DNA of 11,250 nucleotides, from positions 1 through 11,250 of the forward strand of contig CAAFRW010000143.1 in NCBI GenBank assembly GCA_900765575.1. Direction: 5' to 3'. A program made the position numbers and the translations under genes. Shown here one piece after another: positions 1 through 7,625 of this stretch; the first letter of the stretch is position 1, and every line of letters starts with the position of its first letter. Under the pieces are notes generated by a model. It was not told where the DNA came from and ran no database searches. It worked only from the letters and a program-made list of their open reading frames with translations. This DNA comes from Bacteroidaceae bacterium. GTDB lineage: Bacteria; Bacteroidota; Bacteroidia; Bacteroidales; Bacteroidaceae.

Positions 1-887
1 ACACAAAATACTTCAAAGCCTTTTTTGTGATATTTCTCATATAACGCTTTCACATGCGGGAAGCTTTTACGGCATGGTACGCACCAACTTGCCCAGAAGT
101 CAACCAACACTACTTTGCCTTTCAGGGCTGAGATGGACACCGTGTCGCCGTTCACATCCTCTTTCCGGATGTCCGGTGCCATCGCTCCCGGCTGGACGTT
201 AGCCAAAGCGGCTAATTCCTTTTCAATTTCTTCCACGCCCCCGTATTGCTTTACCTCACTGCTGAAGCTATCATAAATGGCTTTAATCTCAGAATAGGTC
301 ATGTTGCCCATAAGGAAGCGCATATAATAAGGAGAGATAAAAGAGTTAGGGTGTGTTTTCACAAATTCAACCTGAACGGCGCGCATACGGTCTTGGTAAG
401 GCTCCAGTTGTTCGCGTATATCAGCAGCCTTTTCATGGTCTGTTTCCGCTTCAAGTGCCTTGTATAAACCGGCGGCTTCCTCCTCAATTACTTTTACGGC
501 TGCATTGAGGCTGTCTTCCTGCGCTTGGGCAAGTGAACCTTGAATCTCCGGTGTGCTGAAGTTCTCAGCGTCAATGGCGATGGTCATTGTTTTCGGTTCT
601 AAGAAGAGGCGGCAACGTTGCTTGTTTTGCCAGTCAGAGGCGTCTCCCATGTAAATTTGTCCCTGTACACAGGGTTTGTCTAAAGTCCCTTTGAACTCGA
701 ATGTACCGTTACTGATTAGTATACTGTCGTTTATCACAGTGGAATCGTTGGGGGCATATCCCATATAGATGTACTGTCCGTCTACGCCGCTGATTGTTCC
801 GCTCAGGGTGAATTGGTTGGCCGGTTGCTGTGGGGCGCAGCTTGCCAAAAAGGCTGCTGCAAAGCTTAAGTTGAGTAGTTTTTTCAT
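1..887 (-). CDS. TlpA/ResA-like thiol-disulfide oxidoreductase lipoprotein, C-terminus beyond the window
   Basis: Probable periplasm-facing thioredoxin-fold lipoprotein that reduces or isomerises disulfides. About 295 residues are visible; the gene runs off the left edge. The N-terminus is a lipoprotein signal (MKKLLNLSFAAAFLASC) with lipobox L14-A-S-C17. Residues ~23-120 (FTLSGTISGVDGQYIYMGY onward) resemble the DUF4369 domain that often precedes thioredoxin domains in Bacteroidetes. A Glu/Lys/Ala-rich helical stretch follows. The thioredoxin domain begins near residue 240 (GAMAPDIRKEDVNGDTVSIS) and holds the active site WCVPC, with cysteines 269 and 272, after GKVVLVDFWAS. The start at 887 is chosen because it gives a complete lipoprotein signal. 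It lies 93 bp after susD on the same strand, so it is probably the last visible gene of the operon. Fold and motif are firm; substrate and role in the locus are unknown. Confidence 0.9.
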   Translation of the reverse strand, partial: MKKLLNLSFAAAFLASCAPQQPANQFTLSGTISGVDGQYIYMGYAPNDSTVINDSILISNGTFEFKGTLDKPCVQGQIYMGDASDWQNKQRCRLFLEPKTMTIAIDAENFSTPEIQGSLAQAQEDSLNAAVKVIEEEAAGLYKALEAETDHEKAADIREQLEPYQDRMRAVQVEFVKTHPNSFISPYYMRFLMGNMTYSEIKAIYDSFSSEVKQYGGVEEIEKELAALANVQPGAMAPDIRKEDVNGDTVSISALKGKVVLVDFWASWCVPCRKSFPHVKALYEKYHKKGFEVFC

Positions 888-926
888 AACTGAATGAAGT
901 TGATGTATGAGTTTTGTTCTTTTTGC

Positions 927-961
927 AAGAGATGTACCGGAATATTTCCGGTACATCTCTT
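927..961 (-). terminator. Perfect stem-loop in the susD-tlpA intergenic gap (attenuator, processing site or partial terminator)
   Basis: A 16-bp perfect inverted repeat (AAGAGATGTACCGGAA and its complement) with a 3-nt loop sits 19 bp after the susD stop codon and 39 bp before the tlpA start. On the minus strand it is followed by GCAAAAAGAAC and not by a T-run, so it does not look like a full intrinsic terminator. Likely roles are transcript 3'-end protection, RNA processing or partial attenuation that lowers expression of the downstream lipoprotein relative to susCD. The structure is directly visible; the role is inferred. Confidence 0.6.
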
Positions 962-980
962 ATAATGTGAAAGAGAATTT

Positions 981-2543
981 TTAGTTAGCAATACTATAAC
1001 CCGGGTTCTGGTCTGCTTTTGTCAAAGCTCTATTATTTTTAAATTCGTCACTTGGAATAGCGAGAATCGATTTGCCGAATAGCGGTTCGTCTATTGAGAC
1101 CAGCGTTTCTCCGTTGTAAGTGGCCGAGTAGAATTCCGGATTGAAAGCATATACAATCTCTTTCGGCATACGATACATGATTTCCAGTTCTCTACCGTTT
1201 TCGCAGAAGAGGTTTTTCAGGTATTCATGGAAATATACTTGCATAAAGTCGTGTTCATTCTCTACAGCATCTAGTGCAGTAAAGTCCGTGATTCCGGCAT
1301 GCTCCATCACTGTTTTTAATAATCCCTTGGCTGCAATGAGATTGCTTTCTCCACCTATACGTGCTAAAGCTTCGGCGCGTAGCAGATATATTTCAGTAAG
1401 TCGCATCATGTATTGGCTTTCTTCCACTTCATTGGCCACGATGTTTTTCGGCTGGAAGTGCTTACAAACGGTTGTAACGATTACTTTCTCTTTGTGATCG
1501 CCTATTATATTGCCCTGTTCATCGTAATCATATACGGTCGTTTCTTTTTCCTCTTCCAAAATCAGTTCTTTCCTGCGTGGGTCCTCCTTGAATAGATTAT
1601 AAAAGTTTTGGGTATAGTTCCATTGGGCTGTTCCTCTGTAATAATAGGTTTCCATTACAGCTGTTTGTTGTCCGCCTTTGTTTTGGGGCTTGATGCCAAA
1701 CATAACCTCATTACTTTGTAAACCAAGTTTATGGAAGATGTCGGTGGTGTGCGCTTCCAAGCTATAAGGGCTGTGTTCAATGATATCTTTTGCCAGTTCG
1801 GCCGCGGTAGCATAATCATCACCTTGTCCGCGCATCATTAAAGTACGTATCTTTTGTCCTTTGGCTACCCATTTGCTTGCATAGTAATTTTTGTTTTCAT
1901 CTACACTCTCTTGAATGGCATATTCCAAATCGTCCAGAATGGCTTGATATGTGTCTTTTACATTACTGCGTTCGCAGGGTAAATTCTTACTGCTGCTGGC
2001 TTGTGTGCGCAGGATGTTTCCATAAGGACTGTCAATGTCCCAACTATAACCAAAGAACCGTAAAATGTTATAATTGACAATGGCTCTCATGCAACGGGCT
2101 TCGGCAATGATTTCGTTCTTTCTATTTCCGACGAACCATGAATCATTGGCTTTCGTTACTTGGTCTATTACTCCATTGATGGCTGCTATTTGTTGGTAAA
2201 ATGGACTCCAAAGATAGTTGGCATATCGTTCATAAGTACTGTTTCCATGTGTTTCAAACATATAGGGCCCTTGGTAGAATTCAATTGTTCCGCCAATATT
2301 AGCCGGATAACTTTCATACGTAGAAGCGCAATCCGTGCTTTCCACACCATAATTATCGGTGGTACATTGTGCAAACCGATAATAGATTCCGTTTAATGCC
2401 GCTTCGGCGCTTTTTTGGTCTACTACCACGTTGCCGTCTACTTTCGACTGGGTAGGTAATGCACTCAGTTGGTCGTCGCAGGAGGAGGTAAGAGCCATTC
2501 CGGCCATCAGCCCTCCGAGGATAAATATATTTGTTAATTTCAT
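981..2543 (-). CDS. SusD/RagB-family nutrient-binding outer-membrane lipoprotein
   Basis: Surface lipoprotein that would cap the neighbouring SusC barrel and capture ligand (glycan, peptide or other oligomer) for import. It is 520 aa, usual for the family. The signal peptide ends in a lipobox-like ALTSSC with Cys22, followed by Asp-Asp, which fits the acidic surface-export signal of Bacteroidetes lipoproteins. The N-terminal SusD-like region (~25-230) has the usual SAEAALNGIYYRF opening and a TPR-like helix around 146-165 (AEARCMRAIVNYNILRFFG). The C-terminal SusD/RagB region (~280-520) contains the typical helix QYMMRLTEIYLLRAEALARIGG (about 378-398) and GRELEIMYR. The gene starts 20 bp after susC, so the two are almost certainly co-transcribed. 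No feature reveals the ligand. Confidence 0.95.
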   Translation of the reverse strand: MKLTNIFILGGLMAGMALTSSCDDQLSALPTQSKVDGNVVVDQKSAEAALNGIYYRFAQCTTDNYGVESTDCASTYESYPANIGGTIEFYQGPYMFETHGNSTYERYANYLWSPFYQQIAAINGVIDQVTKANDSWFVGNRKNEIIAEARCMRAIVNYNILRFFGYSWDIDSPYGNILRTQASSSKNLPCERSNVKDTYQAILDDLEYAIQESVDENKNYYASKWVAKGQKIRTLMMRGQGDDYATAAELAKDIIEHSPYSLEAHTTDIFHKLGLQSNEVMFGIKPQNKGGQQTAVMETYYYRGTAQWNYTQNFYNLFKEDPRRKELILEEEKETTVYDYDEQGNIIGDHKEKVIVTTVCKHFQPKNIVANEVEESQYMMRLTEIYLLRAEALARIGGESNLIAAKGLLKTVMEHAGITDFTALDAVENEHDFMQVYFHEYLKNLFCENGRELEIMYRMPKEIVYAFNPEFYSATYNGETLVSIDEPLFGKSILAIPSDEFKNNRALTKADQNPGYSIAN

Positions 2544-2563
2544 ACGTCTGTTTGTTTTAAATA

Positions 2564-5500
2564 TTAGAAACCAAGTCGGATACCTACCGTATAACTACGT
2601 ACGGTGGGATAAGAAGTCACATCGCGTCCACCTCCGGCTACGCTATATGGGTCGTCGCTTACAGCTGGGTCGGGACCCGGATAAGAGGTCAATGTAAACA
2701 GGTTCGTAGCTGTTCCGTAGATGGATAGATTGTTTAAATGCAGCTTCTTGGCATACTTGTTGGGTAAAGAATAACTCAACGAGAGAGCTTGCAACTTCAA
2801 GTAGGAAGCATCGTATACATTCAAGTTAGTCAGGAAGTTGTAAGAGTTATACAATACGGCCGGACGTCCTGTAGGACGTTCGGGAGTAGAGCCTCCCAAT
2901 ACCCGTGTGCCACGATTGGCGTATGAATTAAAGTTCATATCCGTAACGTCTTTTTGGTAAATCAAATCATTGCCGTATGAGAAGGTAAAGGTTGCCAGTA
3001 AAGACCAATTCTTATATTGTATCGTATTGGTGAAACCTCCGTAGAAATCAGGAGTACAATTACCAATTACATCTTCGTAATAGAATCCGGTTTCATCCAA
3101 AGCTAATTCTATCGAACCGATACCTAAATCTCTGTACATGCTCGACCAGTAAGGGAATCTTTTCTTATAATTGTCTAATTGCTCTTGATCCCGGATGATG
3201 CCCACCGCTTTGCGTCCGCAGAGTAATCCAAGAGATTCGCCTTCGCGATAAACGGTGGTACCTAAGTTTAATTCGTTACGTCCGGTATCGCTGCTGAAGT
3301 TGTCGCCTTGCAAATCCAATACGGTAGAAGAGTTGTGCGAGATATTGAACGAGCCGCTCCATTTCCAGTCCTTTGTTCGGATAAAGTCGGCGTTCAGTTC
3401 AAATTCCACTCCGATGTTTTTTACTTTGGCAATGTTCGCTACCATCGTGTCGTAACCGCTACTTAATGCAGGAGTAATGCTTAATAAAGCTCCATCCGTA
3501 ATTTTGTGATAATAAGCAAGTGTACCGCTCAGTCTGCTTTTGAAGAAGGAGAAGTCCAAACCTAAATCACGCTGTACGGTGCTTTCCCATTTAATGTCTT
3601 CGTTTCCTAACTGACTGGGATATAGAGCGGTGCTACCCGCATAAGACCCCGGCGAGTAAAGTGTGCGGAACATGTGGTCGGAGATACTTTGTGTTCCTGT
3701 CTTACCCATACTGGCGCGTACTTTGATTTCGTCAATCCAGGAAACATCTTTCAAGAATGGTTCTTCCGAGATGCGCCATGCGATAGCGCCCGAAGGGAAA
3801 TAACCCACCCGGTTCTCTTTTGCAAACTTGGAAGAGTTGTCACTACGACCTGTAAAAGTAAAGAGATAACGCTCTTTCAGAATATAGTTTGCACGAATGT
3901 AGAAAGATAACAGCGAGTTCTGAACGGATGGATTTGCTCCGGCTACATTGGTTGCTACTTGAGCCGACCCTAAATTATTTAAATAGTCATCGTCGGGATA
4001 ACCTTTTCCTGTAGCAGAGAAGAAATTAGTTTTCTGTTGTTCCCATGATGTTCCGACAATGGCATCTATTCGATGATTCTCACTGAAGATTTTATTATAG
4101 GTCAATGTGTTCTCAAAGAATACACCGGTAGAGGTACTTTGCGATTCCGTACCTTGTCCGCCTCCGGATTCTTCTACACCGTAAAAACCTCCTACCGATA
4201 CATAACTGGGCACATAGTTCGACTGGTTGTAATTGATATAGTTGATGGACATCATGCTCTTATACTTCAGGTTCTTCAGAATATCAACCTCACCATAGAT
4301 TGAACCCTTGAAATCGTATGTTTTAGCTTGGTTCTTTCCGGATGCAACGGCTAATGGATTTTGGAATCCCATGTATGAATCGGCTAATTCCGGGATAAGA
4401 CTGTAGTTGGCATAGCTACCGTCTTCGTTATATGGAGAAAGTACGGGAGGGGCAGACATCGCTTGGGAATAAACACCATTGGTGATATTGTTCTTATTAT
4501 ATCCGAAAGTAATGTTTGTACCCATACGGAAACGTTCGGTAATGTCATTATCGATACTGGTTTTTACCGTATAACGCTCAAAATCGGTATTGATAAGTGT
4601 TCCCTCTTGGTTTGTGTAGGAGAAAGAGGTGTAATAGCGTGAATTCTTGCCGCCGCCCGATACGGAGAAATCTACATTTTGCGACATGCCGGTTTTAGTA
4701 ACTAAGTCTATCCAATCGGTGTTGGCATTCTTTAGTCCTTTTAGGAATTGTATTTTTTCGGTATTCGAATTAATTACTTTTTGGAAACTTTCTTTCTGGC
4801 TATTGCTGCTTAATCCTGCCATATTAATGGCCATGTTTGAGTTCGAAAGTTTCAATGCATCTGTCATGGTATTGATATATTGTTCTCCGTTCAGCACTTT
4901 CTCCTTTTGGGGAGTGGTGACACTCATGTAATAGTTGAAGTTGAACTGTGGTTTCATATCGCGGCGTCCTTTTTTAGTTGTGATAATGACCACGCCATTC
5001 GCTGCTTTCGAACCGTAGATAGCCGTTGCCGAAGCATCTTTCAAGATAGAGATGGTTTCAATATCATTGATGTTCAATCCTGCCAAACTATTTAATCCTC
5101 TCATGAATGAGCCGGATACGCTGTTATTGAAATCCTCGCCATAGTTGGCGGCTTCCAGTGGGTTTGGAATCTCTGAAGAACCAATATAGTTGTTTTGAAT
5201 TTCTGTAGGGATGCCGTCGATAATATATAAGGGGTCTACACTACCTTTCAGCGACGAGCCGCCACGTACGCGGATGCGCACTGCTCCACCGGGGGAACCG
5301 TCGGCTTTGATTACTTGTACGCCGGCTGCTTTTCCTGCTAAAGCGTCGTCGATAGTCAGGGCCGGGAGGTTTTGCAATTCCTCGGTTTTTACGGTAGATA
5401 CCGAACCGGTTAAGTCTTTACGTAGCGTACTACCGTATCCCACTACTACCAACTCGTTTAATGTCTGTTGCGATTCACCTAAAGCAATCACCAAAATGGA

Positions 5501-6043
5501 ATTGGATACAGGAATCGTCTTGATGTCGTATCCTACGTAGGAAACAACCAGTTGCTTTGTGTCGTTAGGCAATTCCAACGAGAAGGTTCCGTCCATTCCG
5601 CTCACGGTACCTTTTTGGCTTTTACGGTCGAGAATAGAAGCGCCCATCAACGGTTCACCGCTTTTGGCATCCACAATCTTTCCGATGACCTTCTGTAGGC
5701 CGTCAGAGCCGTGGGGGGGGGTAGATAAAGGTTTGATAACGAATACGTTGTCGCCGCTCTGTTCATACGTGTAAGGCTGTTTAAGTAATACTAAGTTCAG
5801 CGCTGTTTGAACGGATACGTTATTCAGTTCGGCGGTGACAGGCGTTGCATGGCGCAATTCCTCGTCGCTGTAGATGAACTTCACTTCTGCTTGTTGCTTT
5901 ATCATCTGCAAAGCTTGCAACAACGGAGTGTTTTTTAACTGTAAAGTCACGTTTCCGGGACCTTGTGCCCATATCGGGAGGGCAATAAGAATCACTAGCA
6001 AAGTGACACTGACTTTGCTCACATAATGTTTAAACTCTCTCAT
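2564..6043 (-). CDS. SusC/RagA-family TonB-dependent outer-membrane transporter with N-terminal STN signalling domain
   Basis: 1159-aa TonB-dependent transporter. In order: signal peptide (~1-27, ending IWAQ); STN domain (~31-106), the periplasmic domain that signals to FecR anti-sigma factors; carboxypeptidase-D regulatory-like domain (~119-189, VIGKIVDAKSGEPLMGASI); TonB-box-like ELVVVGYGS (197-205); plug domain (~206-358) with the family motifs LPALTIDDALAGKAAGVQV, RVRGGSSLKG, PLYIIDGIP and KDASATAIYGSKAANGVVII; then the long 22-strand-type barrel ending in the aromatic-terminated YTVGIRLGF. It lies 10 bp after fecR and 20 bp before susD, so it is in one operon with both. The STN domain plus neighbouring FecR and ECF sigma genes imply ligand-dependent self-induction. 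The coding strand has a run of nine C at codons ~108-111 between the STN and regulatory-like domains, a possible slippage site. The ligand is unknown. Confidence 0.97.
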   Translation of the reverse strand: MREFKHYVSKVSVTLLVILIALPIWAQGPGNVTLQLKNTPLLQALQMIKQQAEVKFIYSDEELRHATPVTAELNNVSVQTALNLVLLKQPYTYEQSGDNVFVIKPLSTPPHGSDGLQKVIGKIVDAKSGEPLMGASILDRKSQKGTVSGMDGTFSLELPNDTKQLVVSYVGYDIKTIPVSNSILVIALGESQQTLNELVVVGYGSTLRKDLTGSVSTVKTEELQNLPALTIDDALAGKAAGVQVIKADGSPGGAVRIRVRGGSSLKGSVDPLYIIDGIPTEIQNNYIGSSEIPNPLEAANYGEDFNNSVSGSFMRGLNSLAGLNINDIETISILKDASATAIYGSKAANGVVIITTKKGRRDMKPQFNFNYYMSVTTPQKEKVLNGEQYINTMTDALKLSNSNMAINMAGLSSNSQKESFQKVINSNTEKIQFLKGLKNANTDWIDLVTKTGMSQNVDFSVSGGGKNSRYYTSFSYTNQEGTLINTDFERYTVKTSIDNDITERFRMGTNITFGYNKNNITNGVYSQAMSAPPVLSPYNEDGSYANYSLIPELADSYMGFQNPLAVASGKNQAKTYDFKGSIYGEVDILKNLKYKSMMSINYINYNQSNYVPSYVSVGGFYGVEESGGGQGTESQSTSTGVFFENTLTYNKIFSENHRIDAIVGTSWEQQKTNFFSATGKGYPDDDYLNNLGSAQVATNVAGANPSVQNSLLSFYIRANYILKERYLFTFTGRSDNSSKFAKENRVGYFPSGAIAWRISEEPFLKDVSWIDEIKVRASMGKTGTQSISDHMFRTLYSPGSYAGSTALYPSQLGNEDIKWESTVQRDLGLDFSFFKSRLSGTLAYYHKITDGALLSITPALSSGYDTMVANIAKVKNIGVEFELNADFIRTKDWKWSGSFNISHNSSTVLDLQGDNFSSDTGRNELNLGTTVYREGESLGLLCGRKAVGIIRDQEQLDNYKKRFPYWSSMYRDLGIGSIELALDETGFYYEDVIGNCTPDFYGGFTNTIQYKNWSLLATFTFSYGNDLIYQKDVTDMNFNSYANRGTRVLGGSTPERPTGRPAVLYNSYNFLTNLNVYDASYLKLQALSLSYSLPNKYAKKLHLNNLSIYGTATNLFTLTSYPGPDPAVSDDPYSVAGGGRDVTSYPTVRSYTVGIRLGF
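5713..5721 (-). repeat. C9 homopolymer tract inside susC (candidate slippage site)
   Basis: Nine consecutive G on the plus strand (C9 on the coding strand) encode part of Thr-Pro-Pro-His in the linker between the STN and carboxypeptidase-regulatory-like domains. As read, the frame is intact. By translating by hand, one added C gives TGA three codons after the tract (CGG CTC TGA), and one lost C gives TGA after 21 further codons. Either shift removes the plug and barrel. Slippage itself is inferred. Confidence 0.75.
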
Positions 6044-6053
6044 AATAAATGAA

Positions 6054-7220
6054 TTAATTAGATATGTATATGGTTCGTTCTTTTAATGTAAAGTGAATGG
6101 ATGTGGTTTTCTCTATTAATTGTAAAAGGCTCTCAAGGGTAGCATGCCGATAGGTAATGCCGGTAAACTGATGTTGTTTCAGTTGTGGGTCGTTAAATTG
6201 ATAACTGACATCGTACCATCGGGAGAGTTGTTTCATGATAAGTTCCAACGGCATGCCGTTAAACTCGAAGATGCCGTCAATCCACGAAGAGTAAGAGGAT
6301 GCGTCTGTGGATTGCTGAACAATCTTCCCTTCATTTTTATGGTAGACAATCTGTTCGTTGGGTTTCAGCATATAGGCTTTACTTTCGTCGGCTGCATAAG
6401 AAATACTGCCTTCCGATAACGTGATGATAGCCTGTTCTTCATCCTCATAATCGTGTACGTTGAATTTGGTTCCGAGCACTTGTATCGTACCGTGTTGCGT
6501 ATGCACTTTAAACGGTTTGCTTTCGTTATGCGCCACATTGAAGTAGGCTTCTCCTTTTATATATACTTCTCGTACGGAGTCGGTTTCGGTAAAAACGATT
6601 GGATATTTTATTTGCGAATCCGAATTCAGATAGATATGTGTCCCGTCGGCCAATATAATCTGGTATTCCCCTCCTTTGGGTACGCTCAATGTATGATAAG
6701 TGTCTTTTAGGGAATCGGCGGGGAGGGGTATCTGGTCGTAATGCAGAATGCCGTCTTCATTGTGTACCTCACGTTCTAATGCCGTTTGGGTAAACTGTAT
6801 TTGCAGTTGAGGCTTAATTTCAATATCCTCACCGTTTTCCGTAATCAGTTGAGCCTTAGCGCTACCGGGTACAATGAGGGTATTCACCGGCGGTTCCTGA
6901 TGGAAGGATGCCAACCCTCCGAACAACACTGCCACCACGAGGACAGCTGCGTAAGCGTACAGATAGCTTGTTCTTAAAAAGCGGGAACGTTGGGGATGCA
7001 TACGTTGGTTAAATACTTTCCAGGCAGCATAGGGCGAAGGTTCGTCTTGACTCAAATCGTGTTGCAAACGTTTTACCCATTGTGCGTATTCACGTTGGTG
7101 CGAAGGAGATGCCTCCAGCCACTCTTGCAACTGACGCTTTTCTTCTTCGGAAGCCTCTCCCAAGAGATTCTTGGTTATAAGCCTTGAGACTTTATAATGT
7201 TCTTGCAACTTTTTATTCAT
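6054..7220 (-). CDS. FecR-family anti-sigma factor
   Basis: 388-aa inner-membrane anti-sigma factor expected to hold the ECF sigma factor and to receive the signal from the STN domain of the SusC protein. The cytoplasmic N-terminal ~85 residues (ITKNLLGEASEEEKRQLQEWL and EYAQWVKRL) are the typical sigma-binding segment. A single transmembrane helix spans ~86-106 (YLYAYAAVLVVAVLFGGLASF region). The periplasmic FecR domain (~175-273) shows VPKGGEYQIILADGTHIYLNS, VYIKGEAYFNVAH and VLGTKFNVHDY. A DUF4974-type C-terminal domain (~319-387, FNGMPLELIMKQLSRWYDV) precedes the stop. The gene is first in the operon, 10 bp ahead of susC. Unusually for this pair, it is divergent from its presumed sigma gene instead of lying directly after it, so it needs its own promoter. 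Length and architecture are normal for Bacteroidetes. Confidence 0.96.
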   Translation of the reverse strand: MNKKLQEHYKVSRLITKNLLGEASEEEKRQLQEWLEASPSHQREYAQWVKRLQHDLSQDEPSPYAAWKVFNQRMHPQRSRFLRTSYLYAYAAVLVVAVLFGGLASFHQEPPVNTLIVPGSAKAQLITENGEDIEIKPQLQIQFTQTALEREVHNEDGILHYDQIPLPADSLKDTYHTLSVPKGGEYQIILADGTHIYLNSDSQIKYPIVFTETDSVREVYIKGEAYFNVAHNESKPFKVHTQHGTIQVLGTKFNVHDYEDEEQAIITLSEGSISYAADESKAYMLKPNEQIVYHKNEGKIVQQSTDASSYSSWIDGIFEFNGMPLELIMKQLSRWYDVSYQFNDPQLKQHQFTGITYRHATLESLLQLIEKTTSIHFTLKERTIYISN

Positions 7221-7236
7221 TTTTATGGCTATTTGT

Positions 7237-7267
7237 ATATAAAACGCATGAGTTCGTAAAGTGGGTG
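7237..7267 (-). promoter_or_regulatory. Candidate ECF-sigma-dependent promoter of the fecR-susC-susD-tlpA operon
   Basis: On the minus strand, CACCCAC is followed after 14 bp by CGTTTTATAT, ending 16 bp before the fecR start codon. A GC-rich -35-like block and a CGT-containing -10-like block with a short spacer fit ECF sigma promoters in general, and no TAnnTTTG housekeeping -7 element is seen here. The expected regulator is the sigma factor encoded divergently at 7917. This is inference from pattern and context; the transcription start is not known. Confidence 0.35.
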
Positions 7268-7304
7268 AATGAAAATTAAAAAAAGTGTTGTTTAAGAGTG
7301 AAAT

Positions 7305-7499
7305 TTATTCGTAGAACTTCTTTCTGTCTTTGGAAAGGCAATGCCCCAAAGGGAAATCTTCGGCAATGAATGTTCCCTGTTTGCATGTAATCGGTATGTT
7401 TCCTGCTTTTTTATAGAACAAGTATACGGTGCTTAAACTTGGAGTAGTCCGTTTTTTATAGGTTATTACCATTAACACGGATATACAATCCTTTGTCAT
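7305..7499 (-). CDS. Doubtful small open reading frame (64 aa), possible gene remnant
   Basis: A 64-codon frame begins MTKDCISVLMVITYKKR and ends KDRKKFYE. It has no visible Shine-Dalgarno site. Its first codons overlap the left arm of an inverted repeat and its upstream DNA is the palindromic repeat array. The middle (STVYLFYKKAGNIPITCK) faintly resembles the opening of an arm-type DNA-binding domain of Bacteroidetes tyrosine integrases (aromatic-rich strand, then a GxxPI turn), but this is too weak for assignment. It may equally be a chance frame. Function unknown. Confidence 0.15.
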   Translation of the reverse strand: MTKDCISVLMVITYKKRTTPSLSTVYLFYKKAGNIPITCKQGTFIAEDFPLGHCLSKDRKKFYE

Positions 7500-7625
7500 A
7501 AAGTGTTTCATTACTAGAAACACTTTGTTTCATACTATCAAACACTTCGTTTCATACTAATGAAACAGTGTGTTTCAACGTATGAAACACTTTATCCCTC
7601 TTAATGAAATTGATAAAGGATTGTA
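7484..7625. repeat. 142-bp segment bounded by 15-bp inverted repeats (MITE-like or invertible-type element)
   Basis: TACAATCCTTTGTCA (7484-7498) and TGATAAAGGATTGTA (7611-7625) are inverted repeats matching at 14 of 15 positions, with the outer 11 bp perfect. They enclose the palindromic repeat array, so the whole segment could fold into a long imperfect hairpin. If the outermost TA is taken as a target duplication, the arrangement resembles a small TA-flanked MITE. A small invertible segment is another possibility. No transposase or recombinase gene is in the window. Confidence 0.55.
7500..7593. repeat. Four tandem ~22-bp palindromic repeats (operator- or iteron-like)
   Basis: Units start at 7505, 7527, 7549 and 7572 (spacing 22, 22, 23 bp). 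The consensus is a palindrome, GTTTCA, about five bases, TGAAAC, followed by ACTTT. Unit 1 extends to a perfect 10-bp inverted repeat (AAAGTGTTTC, 7-bp spacer, GAAACACTTT; 7500-7526). Unit 3 is GTTTCAT-ACTA-ATGAAAC and unit 4 is GTTTCA-ACGTA-TGAAAC; unit 2 is the most decayed (4-bp arms). Spacing near two helical turns would put dimer-binding sites on one DNA face. The repeats are directly visible; any protein binding is inferred. Confidence 0.8.

Noticed and set aside
927..961. Strong intrinsic terminator ending the susCD operon
   Set aside because: The hairpin is perfect but lacks a downstream T-run on the transcribed strand, so full termination is not supported.
1141..1497. 118-codon plus-strand open frame opposite susD
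   Set aside because: Antisense shadow of susD with low-complexity Ser-rich sequence and no domain.
5211..5540. 109-codon plus-strand open frame opposite susC
   Set aside because: Antisense to the conserved plug region of susC; no independent coding evidence.
7500..7593. CRISPR array
   Set aside because: The units abut with no unique spacers of 30 bp or so, and no cas genes are present; they are tandem palindromes.
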